DNA of 64,000 nt from an uncultured Alphaproteobacteria bacterium (GTDB lineage Bacteria > Pseudomonadota > Alphaproteobacteria > GCA-2731375). Where the stretch lies: positions 1,132,557-1,196,556 of the forward strand of contig CATOSZ010000003.1 of assembly GCA_951812805.1 (NCBI GenBank). The letters run 5' to 3'. This document shows, one piece after another, positions 17,601 to 26,617 of the stretch. Each line of letters begins with the position of its first letter. The stretch's first letter is position 1. The notes beneath the pieces are model-generated. The model worked only from the letters and a program-made list of their open reading frames with translations, was not told the origin of the DNA and ran no database searches. The translations under genes were made by a program, and so were the position numbers.

Positions 17601-18050
17601 ATGAGCGACGAAGACATGTTGCAAATCGCCCTGGCTGAGGCGCGGGCCGGCCTCGCCGAGGGGGGCATTCCGATCGGCGCGGCACTGTTCGCCGGCGACG
17701 GCACGCTGCTCGGCCGGGGGCGGAACCGCCGCGTGCAGGACGGCGATCCCTCGTGCCACGGCGAGACGGACGCCTTTCGCAACGCGGGCCGGCAGGCGGA
17801 CTACCGCTCAGTGACCATGGTGACCACCCTGTCGCCCTGCTGGTATTGCAGCGGCCTGGTCCGCCAGTTCGCGATCGGCCGCGTCGTCATCGGCGAGAAC
17901 GAGACCTTCCGCGGCGGTGAGGACTGGCTGCGCGAGCATGGCCACGAGGTCGTCGTCCTCGACGATACGGCCTGCAAGGCGATGATGCGCGATTTCATCG
18001 CCGCCAATCCCGCACTCTGGCACGAGGATATCGGCGTCGCCGGGGATTGA
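17601..18050 (+). CDS. cytosine/nucleoside deaminase, yeast FCY1-like
   Basis: A 149-residue zinc-dependent deaminase. Zinc ligands and the catalytic Glu are H53 and E55 (SCHGETDAF) and C80, C83 ([10 protein letters not shown]). The C-terminal half ([42 protein letters not shown]) closely recalls yeast cytosine deaminase, including the terminal W-x-EDIG that caps its active site. The expected reaction is cytosine to uracil plus ammonia. It sits 12 bp after the membrane-protein gene and probably in the same transcript. This is a different fold from E. coli CodA. The family is secure; cytosine as substrate is likely. Confidence 0.85.
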   Translation: MSDEDMLQIALAEARAGLAEGGIPIGAALFAGDGTLLGRGRNRRVQDGDPSCHGETDAFRNAGRQADYRSVTMVTTLSPCWYCSGLVRQFAIGRVVIGENETFRGGEDWLREHGHEVVVLDDTACKAMMRDFIAANPALWHEDIGVAGD

Positions 18051-18172
18051 AGTCGCCATCGCCGCGCGCTATACCCCGCGCCCGCCCGAGGCGAAGAGGC
18101 GCCGTACCGGGCGGAGGAGGTGTGTCATGGCCAGCAAGTCCCACAGCGAGCACCAGCCGTCCTTTCGAGCCG

Positions 18173-18379
18173 ATGAGCAAGCGGCGTCGCGGCTTCCCGT
18201 CTGAAAGCCGGGTCAAGCGTGGCGATCGCGTCGTCCACGGCGACAAGGAACTGATCGAAAAGCTCGGCCGCAACGACCCCTGCCCCTGCGGTTCGGGAGA
18301 GCGTTTTCAAGCGCTGCTGTCTCGCCAGCGGGCGTTTCGACGGCGCCGAACGAAACCACTTCTTTCAAGGACTGATCAA
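18173..18379 (+). pseudogene. SEC-C zinc-binding-motif protein, frameshifted
   Basis: From ATG 18173 the frame reads [20 protein letters not shown] and then [20 protein letters not shown], the start of a SEC-C motif. After GSGE the sequence CGTTTTCAAG shifts frame: one T fewer would give [19 protein letters not shown], the expected end of the motif (CxCx8CC). So there is a +1 error in a T-run at about 18304-18307. After the shift no stop appears before the next gene, so the 3' end is also unclear. It is either a real pseudogene or a sequencing error in a homopolymer. Confidence 0.55.
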
Positions 18380-18386
18380 GGCAGTC

Positions 18387-18830
18387 TCAAAGTTCCCAGT
18401 CGACGACGAAGTCCTCCAACGGGCGGCGCAGCTTGCGCTCGCTGACGACACGGCCGCGCACGGAGATGCCGGCCTCGTGCACCGTCTCTGGATCGCCGGA
18501 GACCAGCGGATGCCACCACTCGAGATCCCGGCCCTCGGCCAGGCGGCGGTAGGCGCAGGTCTTCGGCATCCAGGGGATTTCGGCGACGTTCGCCGGCGTC
18601 AGTACGACGCAATCCGGCACAAGGCGGGTGCGCCGGTCATAGTCGCCGCAACGGCACGAGCCGAGGTCGAGCAGGCGGCAGGCGACCCGGGTCGGCAGGA
18701 TCTCGCCGGTGTCGATATCCTCGATCTTGTTGAGACAGCATTTGCCGCAGCCATCGCAAAGGCTTTCCCATTCCCGGGCGTTCATCTCTTCCAGGCGTTT
18801 GCGTCGCCAGAAGGGAAGATCGTCGCTCAC
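18387..18830 (-). CDS. YcgN/UPF0260-family cysteine-cluster protein
   Basis: A 147-residue protein with the family's cysteine cluster [11 protein letters not shown], then [29 protein letters not shown] and WMPKTCAYR, matching the YcgN (CxxCxxCC) family of probable Fe-S or zinc binders of unknown role. I chose the GTG at 18830 because it overlaps the stop of the PHA-depolymerase gene (GTGA, 18827-18830) and begins the family's usual [20 protein letters not shown]. The frame is open far upstream, but that part is the out-of-frame depolymerase gene. The overlap implies translational coupling. Confidence 0.85.
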   Translation of the reverse strand: MSDDLPFWRRKRLEEMNAREWESLCDGCGKCCLNKIEDIDTGEILPTRVACRLLDLGSCRCGDYDRRTRLVPDCVVLTPANVAEIPWMPKTCAYRRLAEGRDLEWWHPLVSGDPETVHEAGISVRGRVVSERKLRRPLEDFVVDWEL

Positions 18831-20056
18831 GCCCGCGGGCCCGAATGACGCTCGATGAAGGCGGCGATACGGGGCGCGATCTCGCCCCGCCAGCGCCGGC
18901 CGTTGAAGACGCCGTAGTGACCGACGCCCGGCTGCACGTGGTGGGCACGCAGGTCCGACGGCAGCGCGGCGCACAGCGTCTGCGCCGCCGCGGTCTGGCC
19001 GACGGCGGAGATATCGTCCTTTTCCCCCTCGACCGTCATCAAGGCGATGTCGCGGATCACCTCCGGCCGCACAGCCTCGCCCCGGTGGCGGTAGCGGCCA
19101 TGGGCCAGGTCCTTGTTCTGGAAGACCCGTTCCACCGTCTCCAGGAAATAGTCCGCCGGCAGGTCCATCACCGCCTGGTATTCGTCGTAGAAGGCCCGGT
19201 GCGCCTTCAGCCCGTCGCCGTCGCCCTTGACCAGCTGATTGAAGATCTCGAGGTGGGCGTCGACGTGACGATCGAGGTTCATCGACAGAAAGCCGGAAAG
19301 TTGCAGGAAGCCCGGATAGACCCGCCGCCCGGCGCCGATATTGCCGGCCGGCACCCGCTGGATCACCGTCCGTTCGAACGAATCGCGGCTGTGGTTCTCG
19401 GCATAGAGGTTCGGCATCGTCGGGTTGATGCGGGTGTCGACGGGGCCGCCCATCAGGGTCATCGTGCGCGGGCGGACGGGATCGTCCGCCGCCGCCAGCA
19501 GGGCGCTTGCCGCCAGCATCGGGACCGAGGGCTGGCAGACCGCCATGACATGGGTCTCGGGGCCCAAGTGGCGCAGCATATCCAGCAGATAATCGACATA
19601 GTCGTCGAGATGGAACGGCCCCTCCGCCAGCGCCACGTCGCGGGCGTCGTGCCAATCGGTGATATGCACGTCGTGCCCCGGCGCCATGGCGCGCACGGTA
19701 TCGCGCAACAGCGTCGCATAGTGACCGGAGAGCGGAGCGACGATCAGCAGCTTCGGCCCCGCCGGCACGCCGGCCTTGACGAAGCGTTTCAACTGGCAGA
19801 ACGGGCGATGCCAGGTGACCTCCTCCGTCACCGCGACCCGGCGATTGCCGACCCGCACACTGTCGATCCCGAAAGCGGGCTTGCCGTAGGCGCGCAGCGC
19901 GCCCTCCATCAATTCGCAGGCGGCGGCCAGCGCCCGCCCGCCCTGGGTATAGGCGGCGGGGTTGAGCGGGTGGCGATAGAGCAACTTGGTGGCGCCGGTG
20001 GCGAGACGGAATGGTGTCATCGCCGCCCGTTGGAACTCATGCAGTTGGTAAAGCAA
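18827..20056 (-). CDS. phaZ: intracellular polyhydroxyalkanoate depolymerase
   Basis: A 409-residue intracellular PHB/PHA depolymerase with an alpha/beta-hydrolase fold. The nucleophile is the family's Cys (C174 in [10 protein letters not shown]) instead of a lipase-box Ser. Other blocks are [44 protein letters not shown] and the C-terminal His in [15 protein letters not shown]. It mobilises stored PHA granules to hydroxyacid oligomers in the cytoplasm, and no signal peptide is present. Length is typical. It is first in a two-gene unit with the YcgN-like gene. The start ATG at 20056 gives [17 protein letters not shown], the normal family beginning. Confidence 0.92.
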   Translation of the reverse strand: MLYQLHEFQRAAMTPFRLATGATKLLYRHPLNPAAYTQGGRALAAACELMEGALRAYGKPAFGIDSVRVGNRRVAVTEEVTWHRPFCQLKRFVKAGVPAGPKLLIVAPLSGHYATLLRDTVRAMAPGHDVHITDWHDARDVALAEGPFHLDDYVDYLLDMLRHLGPETHVMAVCQPSVPMLAASALLAAADDPVRPRTMTLMGGPVDTRINPTMPNLYAENHSRDSFERTVIQRVPAGNIGAGRRVYPGFLQLSGFLSMNLDRHVDAHLEIFNQLVKGDGDGLKAHRAFYDEYQAVMDLPADYFLETVERVFQNKDLAHGRYRHRGEAVRPEVIRDIALMTVEGEKDDISAVGQTAAAQTLCAALPSDLRAHHVQPGVGHYGVFNGRRWRGEIAPRIAAFIERHSGPRA

Positions 20057-20195
20057 TCGACCCTCTGGAGGCTGGGGCCCGCACAGGCGCGGTACCGGAC
20101 GCGTCGTTCATGCAGCGCACAACAAATCGTGTTGCGGTGCGAAGTCTAGGCGTTCGGCGCCGTGCGGTGCAATAGCCCCCCAACTCCCCCGCGCC

Positions 20196-20822
20196 TCACG
20201 GCCACTCGGGGCGGCGCATGCGGAAGATCTCCGTGGTATCGGAATAGTCGGCGAGATAGCCGAGGCGGGCGACCGGACGGGTGCGGGCATAGTCGATCAT
20301 GCCATCGACGATCACCGATTCGTCGATGTGGATGCCGACGACCTCGCCGAGGACGATCCGGTTGGGGGTGTAGCCGTCGGGCGACTTGGTATCGATCACC
20401 TCCAGCAGGCGGCACTCGAAGTTGACCGGGCTCTCCGCCACGCGCGGCGCGTTCACCCGTTCCGCAGCCACGGCCGTCAGGCCGGCGAGCGCGAACTCGT
20501 CGACGTCGGGCGGGCATTCGGCCGAGGTTTTGTTCATCGCCTCGCGCAGGTCCCAGGTCACCAGGTTGTGGACGAAGCTTCCCGTCGCCTCGACGTTGGC
20601 GAGGCTGTCCTTCACCGGCGCGGGCGCGTCCTTGGGCCGGGCGCCGACCGAATACATCACCTGCGGGGGCACGTAGGAGACCGCGTTGAAGAAGGAATAG
20701 GGCGCGACGTTCGGCTGGCCGTCGGGCCCGTAGGTGGAGATCCAGCCGACCGGTCGGGGCGCCACCAGGGCGTTGAAGGGGCTGTGGCGGAGGCCGTGAT
20801 GCTCTTCGGTGCGCCAGTACAT
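20196..20822 (-). CDS. flavin reductase-like FMN-binding protein
   Basis: A 208-residue flavin reductase-like (split-barrel) protein: SPFNALVAPRPVGWISTYGP, GQPNVAPYSFFNAVSYVPP, SFVHNLVTWDLREAMN, FECRLLEVIDTKSP. Members bind FMN, and many supply FMNH2 to two-component monooxygenases such as the LLM proteins at 1-1009 and 24673-26034; partnership is inference. I place the start at 20822 (MYWRTEEHHG), since the family begins just before this point and a longer frame to 20963 has no homology-like content. It is divergent from the MFS gene at 21040. Confidence 0.85.
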   Translation of the reverse strand: MYWRTEEHHGLRHSPFNALVAPRPVGWISTYGPDGQPNVAPYSFFNAVSYVPPQVMYSVGARPKDAPAPVKDSLANVEATGSFVHNLVTWDLREAMNKTSAECPPDVDEFALAGLTAVAAERVNAPRVAESPVNFECRLLEVIDTKSPDGYTPNRIVLGEVVGIHIDESVIVDGMIDYARTRPVARLGYLADYSDTTEIFRMRRPEWP

Positions 20823-21039
20823 GGGTTGCCTTGCTCCTCGACGGTGTCGGTTCGCCCTCGCAATAGAGCAGCGGGCGCGGAAAATCCACCGGGTGGCCGC
20901 ATGGTATCCGCGCGGAGTGGACCTTTCAGCCGGTCGGCCGGCGGCATAGGTTCGCCCCGACACCCTGGGCGGCGCGGCCGGTTTCCACTAGGCTGGCAGC
21001 CGCCCCGGGGCCCCGGAGCGCGCACGAGGACAGGCAGCG

Positions 21040-22251
21040 ATGAGTGGAAACGCCGAGGAGCGGATGGACAGGCGGGCGATCGTCTTCTCGAACGTCGGCC
21101 ATACCTATACCCATATGTTCACGGTGCTCTATGCGACCGCCGTGCTCTTCCTGCCGAAGGTCTTCAACCTGCCCTACGGCGAACTGCTGGGCCTCTCGAG
21201 TTTCGGCCTGGTGCTGTTCGGCGTCGCCGCCGTGCCGGCTGGCTGGCTCGGCGACCGTTGGAGCCGGGTCGGAATGATGGTCGTCTTCTTCATCGGCATG
21301 GGCGCCGGCTCGATCGTGACCGGGCTCGCCGACGGGCCCGCCATGCTGTGGCTGGGGCTGACCCTGATCGGCCTGTTCGCCGCGATCTATCACCCCGTCG
21401 GCATCGCCTGGATCGTCGCCTCGGCGAAGCGCCAGGGCATGTCGCTCGGCATCAACGGCGTCTTCGGCAATGTCGGCAACGGCCTGGCGCCGATCTTCGT
21501 CGGCCTGATGATCGATTTCGTCGACTGGCGCGCCGCCTTCATCCTGCCGGGCCTGTTGTCGATTCTGACCGGCCTGTATCTGCTGTTCTGCTGGAAGCGC
21601 GGCGATATCGGCGATACCACCGCCGACCGCGCGCCGGCGCCGGCGGCCGACGGTGGTGCCATGATGCGGGTCTTCTTCATCCTGACCATCACCATGGCCT
21701 GCACCGGCTTCGTCTATGCCGGCATCGCCAACACCATGCCCAAGCTGTTCGAGAACGGCCTCGGCCCCGCCATGGCCGGCGACTACACCCGTATCGGCCT
21801 CTTCGTCGGCCTGATTTCCGGCATCGCCTCCTTCGCCTCGATGGCGGGCGGCTGGCTCGCCGATCGCTATTCGGCACGCGCGATCTACGTCGTGTTCTGG
21901 CTGCTGCAGGTGCCGCTGCTGTTCGTCATCGTCGACCTCTCCGGCGGCTCGCTGCTGCTGGCGACCTTCCTGGCGATCAGCTTCAACCTGACCTTCACCG
22001 CCGCAGAGAACATGCTGGTCGCGCACTACACGCCGTTCCGCTGGCGGGCGCTGGCTTACGGGGCCAAGTTCGTGCTGGCGCTCGGCGTCGGCGGCCTGAC
22101 GGTGAAGCTCGCCGGCTGGATGTACGACGCCCAGGGTGGTTTCGACCTGCTCTATTTCTATTTCGCCATCGCCGCGATCCTGGCCGCCCTGGTGGCGATC
22201 TTCCTGCCCGGCCGCCGCCGGCCGGAACCGGTGCCCGTCGGGGCCGATTGA
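21040..22251 (+). CDS. major facilitator superfamily transporter
   Basis: A 403-residue MFS carrier with 12 predicted helices. The A-motif between helices 2 and 3 is GWLGDRWSRVG, repeated in the second half as GGWLADRYSARA. YHPVGIAWIVAS resembles the fosmidomycin-resistance (Fsr) branch, but the match is too general to name a substrate. It starts at ATG 21040 and is followed 40 bp later by the SDR gene on the same strand, so exporter and dehydrogenase may work on one compound. Confidence 0.88.
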   Translation: MSGNAEERMDRRAIVFSNVGHTYTHMFTVLYATAVLFLPKVFNLPYGELLGLSSFGLVLFGVAAVPAGWLGDRWSRVGMMVVFFIGMGAGSIVTGLADGPAMLWLGLTLIGLFAAIYHPVGIAWIVASAKRQGMSLGINGVFGNVGNGLAPIFVGLMIDFVDWRAAFILPGLLSILTGLYLLFCWKRGDIGDTTADRAPAPAADGGAMMRVFFILTITMACTGFVYAGIANTMPKLFENGLGPAMAGDYTRIGLFVGLISGIASFASMAGGWLADRYSARAIYVVFWLLQVPLLFVIVDLSGGSLLLATFLAISFNLTFTAAENMLVAHYTPFRWRALAYGAKFVLALGVGGLTVKLAGWMYDAQGGFDLLYFYFAIAAILAALVAIFLPGRRRPEPVPVGAD

Positions 22252-22291
22252 CCGGGCCGGCGGAGGGATCATCGTTGCCGAGGAGAAAGCC

Positions 22292-23080
22292 ATGACCGCG
22301 TTCGAACACCCCATCGTCCTGACCGGCGCCGCCTCCGGCGTGGGCGACGCCACCGCCCGCCGCCTGATCGAGCGCGGCCACCAGGTCGTCTCGATCGACC
22401 TCAAACAGCCGACCGCCGCCGTCGCCGCCCACCACGACTGCGACCTCTCGGATCCCGAGGCGATTGGCGCGACGCTGGCCCGGCTGGAGGGCCCCTACGC
22501 CTCGCTGCTCAACGTCGCCGGCGTGCCGAGTGCGGTGGGCGACGAGAAGACCGTGGCGGTGAACGTCCTCGGCCTGCGCCAGCTGACCGAAGGCCTGTGG
22601 GATCGCATCACCGACGGCGGCACCATCGTCAACGTCGCCTCCATCGCCGGCAACCAATGGCGCAAGCGGCGCGAGCCGATCCTGGCGCTGCTGGCGAGCG
22701 ACGATTTCGCCGCCGGCCTCGACTGGTGGCGGGCCAACGGGGGCGACGTCGACACCGACAGCTACACCTTCTCGAAGGAGGCGGTGGTGCTCTACACCAT
22801 GCAACTCGCCATGCGGGGCATCGCGCGCGGCATCCGCGTGAACGACGTCGGACCCGGGCCGATCGAGACGCCGATCTTCCCCGACTTCACCGATGCCGTC
22901 GGCCAGGAGGTGATGGGCAACATGATCGACATGGTCGGCCGCGTCGGCCAGCCGCAGGACATCGCCGAGGCCCTGGTCACGCTGGCCGAGGGCGAGATGG
23001 GGTGGCTCAACGGCCAACACATCATCGTCGACGGCGGCATGATGGCGGGCTTCTGGTCGGGCGCGAAGCGCGACGCCTAG
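22292..23080 (+). CDS. SDR-family dehydrogenase, 3-alpha-HSD/coniferyl-alcohol dehydrogenase type
   Basis: A 262-residue short-chain dehydrogenase. The NAD(P) loop is TGAASGVG (11-18) and the catalytic residues are S117, Y158 and K162 (SYTFSKEA). The long insert between Ser and Tyr and the acidic SIDLK after strand 2 (NAD preference) recall hydroxysteroid and coniferyl-alcohol dehydrogenases. The start at 22292 has AGGAG upstream. The TAG stop (23078-23080) lies inside the CTAG target of the IS1182 element, so insertion left the coding sequence complete. It is probably co-transcribed with the MFS carrier. Confidence 0.88.
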   Translation: MTAFEHPIVLTGAASGVGDATARRLIERGHQVVSIDLKQPTAAVAAHHDCDLSDPEAIGATLARLEGPYASLLNVAGVPSAVGDEKTVAVNVLGLRQLTEGLWDRITDGGTIVNVASIAGNQWRKRREPILALLASDDFAAGLDWWRANGGDVDTDSYTFSKEAVVLYTMQLAMRGIARGIRVNDVGPGPIETPIFPDFTDAVGQEVMGNMIDMVGRVGQPQDIAEALVTLAEGEMGWLNGQHIIVDGGMMAGFWSGAKRDA

Positions 23081-24624
23081 CAGCCTGTCGGACTTGAGCC
23101 GAGTTTCGAGATGAGATTCACTGTCACGGTCTGATTCTCTCCTGCGCGGTGATTTTGTGATGAGCAACTTTCGACAGGTTGACCGGGAGACCAGCTATCT
23201 TCTGCCGCCTTCGGTGGACGAATGGCTGCCTGATCGTCATCTGGCGCGCTTCGTGGTCGATGTGCTGGAGCAGCTGGATCTCTCTGCGTTCGTGAAGGCC
23301 TATCGTGGTTCGGGCTCGGCGGCGCATCACCCGAGCGTCCTGCTGGGCCTGCTGATCTACGGCTACGCGACGGGGGTGCATTCCAGCCGGAAGCTGGAGC
23401 GGGCGAGCTATGATTCGGTGGCCTTCCGCTTCATCGCGGCAAACGACCACCCCGACCACGACACGATCGCCACGTTCCGCCGTCGCTTCCTGCCGCTGAT
23501 CGAGGGGCTGTTCGTGCAGGTTCTGCTGCTGGCGCGGCAGGCCGGCATGCTGCAACTGGGCACGGTGGCGCTGGACGGGACGAAGATCCATGCCGACGCG
23601 AGCCGGCACAGCGCCCTGTCGTGGCAGCGTGCGGGCGAGATCGAAGCCCGGCTGCGGGCCGAGGTGGCGGAGTTGATGGCGTTGGCGGAAGCGGCGGACC
23701 GGTCCGAGGTTCCCGACGGCATGAGCGTGCCGGAGGAGCTGGCACGGCGCGAGGACCGGCTGGCGGCGATCGCCGCGGCGAAGGCGGAGATCGAGGCGCG
23801 GGCGGCCGAGCGTCATGCGCGGGAGCAGGCGGAGTACGAAGAGAAGCTGGCAGCCCGCGAGGCGAAGGAAACGCGGACCGGCCGCAAGCCGGGCGGGCGG
23901 CCACCGAAGCCGCCGGAGCCGGGGCCACGGGCGAAGGACCAGGTCAACCTGACGGACCCGGACTCGCGCATCATGCCGGTGGCCGGCGGCGGCTTCGAGC
24001 AGTGCTACAACGCCCAGGCTGCGGTGGCCGCCGGCAGCCTGCTGGTGGTCAGCGCCGACGTGGTGCAGGCGGCGAACGACAAGCAGCAGATCGAACCGAC
24101 GCTCGAAGCACTCGCCGGCCTGCCGGACGGGCTTGGCGAGGTCGAGACCCTGTTGGCGGACAGCGGCTACTTCAGCCAGGCCAACGTCGAGGCCTGCGGG
24201 GAAGCGGAGATCGCGCCGCTGATCGCGCTCGGCCGGGAGCACCACCATCTTTCCTGGCGGGACCGCTTCGCCGAGGCGCCGCCAGCGCCCGAGGATCCGA
24301 CGCCGCTCGAGGCGATGTGCCATCGCCTGGCCACACCCGAGGGCCGGGCGCTCTACGCGCTTCGCAAGCAGACGCCGGAGCCGGTGTTCGGCATCATCAA
24401 ATCGGTGATGGGCTTGCGTCAGTTCAGCCTGCGCGGCCTCGACAAGGCGAAGGGGGAATGGACCTTGGCCACGCTCTCCTGGAACATCAAGCGGATGTTC
24501 GTCCTCAGCCACGCCTGAACGGGCGGGCCAACCCGCGTTCGCAACTTCATGGGGGTAAATCCATGACATCGACGCCCGCCAAGCCAATCTTACCAATCCT
24601 TGCATGCCCGAGTCCGACAGGCTG
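23081..24624 (+). mobile_element. IS1182-family insertion sequence
   Basis: A 1544-bp element with 14-bp perfect terminal inverted repeats CAGCCTGTCGGACT, flanked by the 4-bp duplication CTAG (23077-23080 and 24625-24628). It carries one transposase gene. Rejoining the flanks gives CGACGCCTAGGCGTCG, a 16-bp perfect palindrome, so the element inserted in the middle of a palindrome at the SDR stop codon. It lies directly upstream of the flavin monooxygenase gene. Confidence 0.92.
23157..24518 (+). CDS. IS1182-family DDE transposase
   Basis: A 453-residue transposase of the IS1182 group (IS5/IS4-like DDE). The N-terminal DUF772-type domain is MSNFRQVDRETSYLLPPSVD and HHPSVLLGLLIYGYATGVHS. The first catalytic Asp is in GTVALDGTKIHADAS, the second in LLADSGYF, and the Glu in PEPVFGIIKSVMGLRQFSLR. 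A charged coiled-coil insert rich in Arg/Glu/Ala lies between residues about 155 and 245. The frame is intact. Translation may begin at GTG 23157 or the adjacent ATG 23160. Confidence 0.93.
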   Translation: MMSNFRQVDRETSYLLPPSVDEWLPDRHLARFVVDVLEQLDLSAFVKAYRGSGSAAHHPSVLLGLLIYGYATGVHSSRKLERASYDSVAFRFIAANDHPDHDTIATFRRRFLPLIEGLFVQVLLLARQAGMLQLGTVALDGTKIHADASRHSALSWQRAGEIEARLRAEVAELMALAEAADRSEVPDGMSVPEELARREDRLAAIAAAKAEIEARAAERHAREQAEYEEKLAAREAKETRTGRKPGGRPPKPPEPGPRAKDQVNLTDPDSRIMPVAGGGFEQCYNAQAAVAAGSLLVVSADVVQAANDKQQIEPTLEALAGLPDGLGEVETLLADSGYFSQANVEACGEAEIAPLIALGREHHHLSWRDRFAEAPPAPEDPTPLEAMCHRLATPEGRALYALRKQTPEPVFGIIKSVMGLRQFSLRGLDKAKGEWTLATLSWNIKRMFVLSHA

Positions 24625-24672
24625 CTAGGCGTCGGCCATTCCCTTGCCGCCCGTGCGAAGAAGGAACCGCCG

Positions 24673-26034
24673 ATGACGCGTCCGCGCCGCATGCTGCTGA
24701 ACGCCTTTTCCATGAACTGCGTCACGCACATCCAGCCGGGTATGTGGACGCGCGAGGATACGCGCCAGCTCGACTACACCCGTCTCGATCCCTGGGTCGA
24801 CCTCGCGAAGACCTTGGAGGCGGGCGGCTTCGATTCGATCTTCTTCGCCGACGTGCTCGGCACCTACGACGTCTTTCGCGGCGGGCCGGAGACGGCGATC
24901 CGCGAAGCCATGCAGATCCCGATCAACGATCCCTCGCTGCTGATCCCGGCCATGGCGCAGGCGACGGAACATCTGGGCTTCGCCTACACCAGCTCGATCT
25001 TCCAGTCCCCGCCCTTCACCTTCGCCCGGGCGATCTCGACCCTCGATCACCTGACCCGGGGGCGGGTCGGCTGGAACATCGTCACGACCTATCTCCGGAA
25101 CGCCGCCACCAACCTCGGCCTGGAGGAATTGCCCTCGCACGATGCCCGCTACGACCGGGCGGACGAGTATCTCGACGTCGTCTACAAGCTCTGGGAGGGC
25201 AGCTGGGAGGACGGCGCGGTGCTGCGCGACCGGGCGGGCGGGCGCCATGCGGATCCGGCGAAGATCCACGCCATCCACCACAAGGGCGAACACTACAGCG
25301 TCGAGGGGCCTCACCTGGCGGAGCCCTCACCCCAGCGCACGCCCCTGCTGTTCCAGGCCGGCACCTCGACCCGGGGCCGCGCCTTCGCGGCGCGCCATGC
25401 CGAATGCGTCTTCCTGCTCGAGACCCTAGCGGCCCTGCAAGGCCCGGCGAGCGCGATTTCCGACATCCGCGCCCAGGCCCGCGCGCTCGGCCGCGATCCC
25501 GCCTCGATCCGCTTCTTCCAGGGCCTCTCCCCGGTCGTCGCCGGCAGCGAGGCGGAAGCCAAGGCCAAGCTCGACGACCTGATGGACAGCTACAGCCTGG
25601 ACGGCGCGCTCGCCCATATCAGCGGGGCGATCGGCGTCGACCTCGGCGCCATCGACCCGGACGTTCCCTTGGGCGACGTCGACGCCATGGCGATCCGCGG
25701 CTGGGTCAAGGGCATCATCGAGGCGGCGCCCGACAAGACCATCACCTTCCGCGACCTGATCCGCGCCCGCACCGAGGAACGCTTCCTGGTCGGCGCGCCG
25801 GAACAGATCGCCGACGCGCTGGAGACCTGGTTCGAGGCCGGCGTCGACGGTTTCAACCTGACCTATACGGTGACGCCCGGCACCTTCGTCGACTTCATCG
25901 AGCATGTGGTCCCGGAGCTGCGCCGCCGCGGGCTAGTGCAGACCGACTATGCGCCCGGCACCTTGCGAGAAAAGCTGTTCGGACATCCGAAGCTTCCCGC
26001 CGGCCACCACGGCGCCTCGTTCCGGCGAGGGTAG
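24673..26034 (+). CDS. LLM-class flavin monooxygenase, NtaA/SnaA/DszA type
   Basis: A 453-residue FMNH2-dependent monooxygenase of the nitrilotriacetate/pristinamycin/dibenzothiophene-sulfone family. Key blocks are LNAFSMNCVTHIQPGMWTRE, GFDSIFFADVLGTYDVF, FTFARAISTLDHLTRGRVGW, NIVTTYLRNAATNLG and QAGTSTRGRAFAARHAECVF. The ATG at 24673 has AAGGAA upstream and starts the family's usual RPRRMLLNAF. The open frame extends back into the IS1182 inverted repeat, which is not part of the gene. Insertion of IS1182 has probably separated the gene from its native promoter. The substrate is unknown. Confidence 0.9.
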   Translation: MTRPRRMLLNAFSMNCVTHIQPGMWTREDTRQLDYTRLDPWVDLAKTLEAGGFDSIFFADVLGTYDVFRGGPETAIREAMQIPINDPSLLIPAMAQATEHLGFAYTSSIFQSPPFTFARAISTLDHLTRGRVGWNIVTTYLRNAATNLGLEELPSHDARYDRADEYLDVVYKLWEGSWEDGAVLRDRAGGRHADPAKIHAIHHKGEHYSVEGPHLAEPSPQRTPLLFQAGTSTRGRAFAARHAECVFLLETLAALQGPASAISDIRAQARALGRDPASIRFFQGLSPVVAGSEAEAKAKLDDLMDSYSLDGALAHISGAIGVDLGAIDPDVPLGDVDAMAIRGWVKGIIEAAPDKTITFRDLIRARTEERFLVGAPEQIADALETWFEAGVDGFNLTYTVTPGTFVDFIEHVVPELRRRGLVQTDYAPGTLREKLFGHPKLPAGHHGASFRRG

Positions 26035-26073
26035 GACCGTCGTAGTCAGGACCGTCGCGGGCAGGACCGGCGC

Positions 26074-26364
26074 TCAGAGCCCTTCGGTCAGGATCAGCTC
26101 GGTCTTGGCGCCGGCGTTCCGGGCCTGCAGCCAGGGCTGGTATTCGGCCGAGGTATAGAAGGTCTGGGCGGCGGCCTTGTCGGGGAATTCGATCACCACG
26201 ACGACATGCGGCGCTTCGCCGTTGCTCTCGACCACTTCCAGCTCGTTGGAGCGCACGAGATACTTGCCGCCATGCGCCTCGACCAGCGCCTCGACGGCGG
26301 GAATGTAACCTTCGATCCAGGCGGGATCGGTGACCTCGACGCGGCCGACCACGAATACGGACAT
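26074..26364 (-). CDS. DUF1330 family protein
   Basis: A 96-residue protein, MSVFVVGRVEVTDPAWIEGY and onward, with VVVVIEFPDKAAAQTFYTSA and the terminal YQPWLQARNAGAKTELILTE. These are hallmark segments of DUF1330 (dimeric ferredoxin-like barrel). Function is unknown; the fold is shared with small monooxygenases. The ATG at 26364 has GGAAACGTC upstream and matches the family start; a longer frame to 26433 is not needed. Confidence 0.85.
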   Translation of the reverse strand: MSVFVVGRVEVTDPAWIEGYIPAVEALVEAHGGKYLVRSNELEVVESNGEAPHVVVVIEFPDKAAAQTFYTSAEYQPWLQARNAGAKTELILTEGL

Positions 26365-26492
26365 GACGTTTCCTTCCCAGGTTCTCTGCGTGTCAATGCC
26401 GACGGTACCAGGAGTGCCGGCGCCTTGCAGCAAGAATGACGCCTTGCGCCGTGCGACGCCCGATCGCCCGCGACGGTGTCGGTGGGGTCAGC

Positions 26493-26554
26493 GCCCAAAA
26501 GGAGTCAGGACTTGAATGTTGAATTCAACATTCAAGTCCTGACTCCTTTTGGGC
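26493..26554. repeat. 62-bp perfect palindrome with no spacer
   Basis: The sequence from 26493 to 26554 is its own reverse complement, centred on the GAATTC at 26521-26526. Half-arms read GCCCAAAAGGAGTCAGGACT then TGAATGTTGAA. It lies between the ends of two minus-strand genes (VOC upstream, DUF1330 downstream). It is AT-richer than its surroundings. A transcript would form a 31-bp stem without a loop. The rest of 26365-26617 shows no gene. Confidence 0.9.
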
Positions 26555-26617
26555 CTCGCGAAGTGGTGTGGGTGTGGCCTTTGGTTGGGGAAATCGCGTC
26601 GGCATTGCCGCGTAGGT

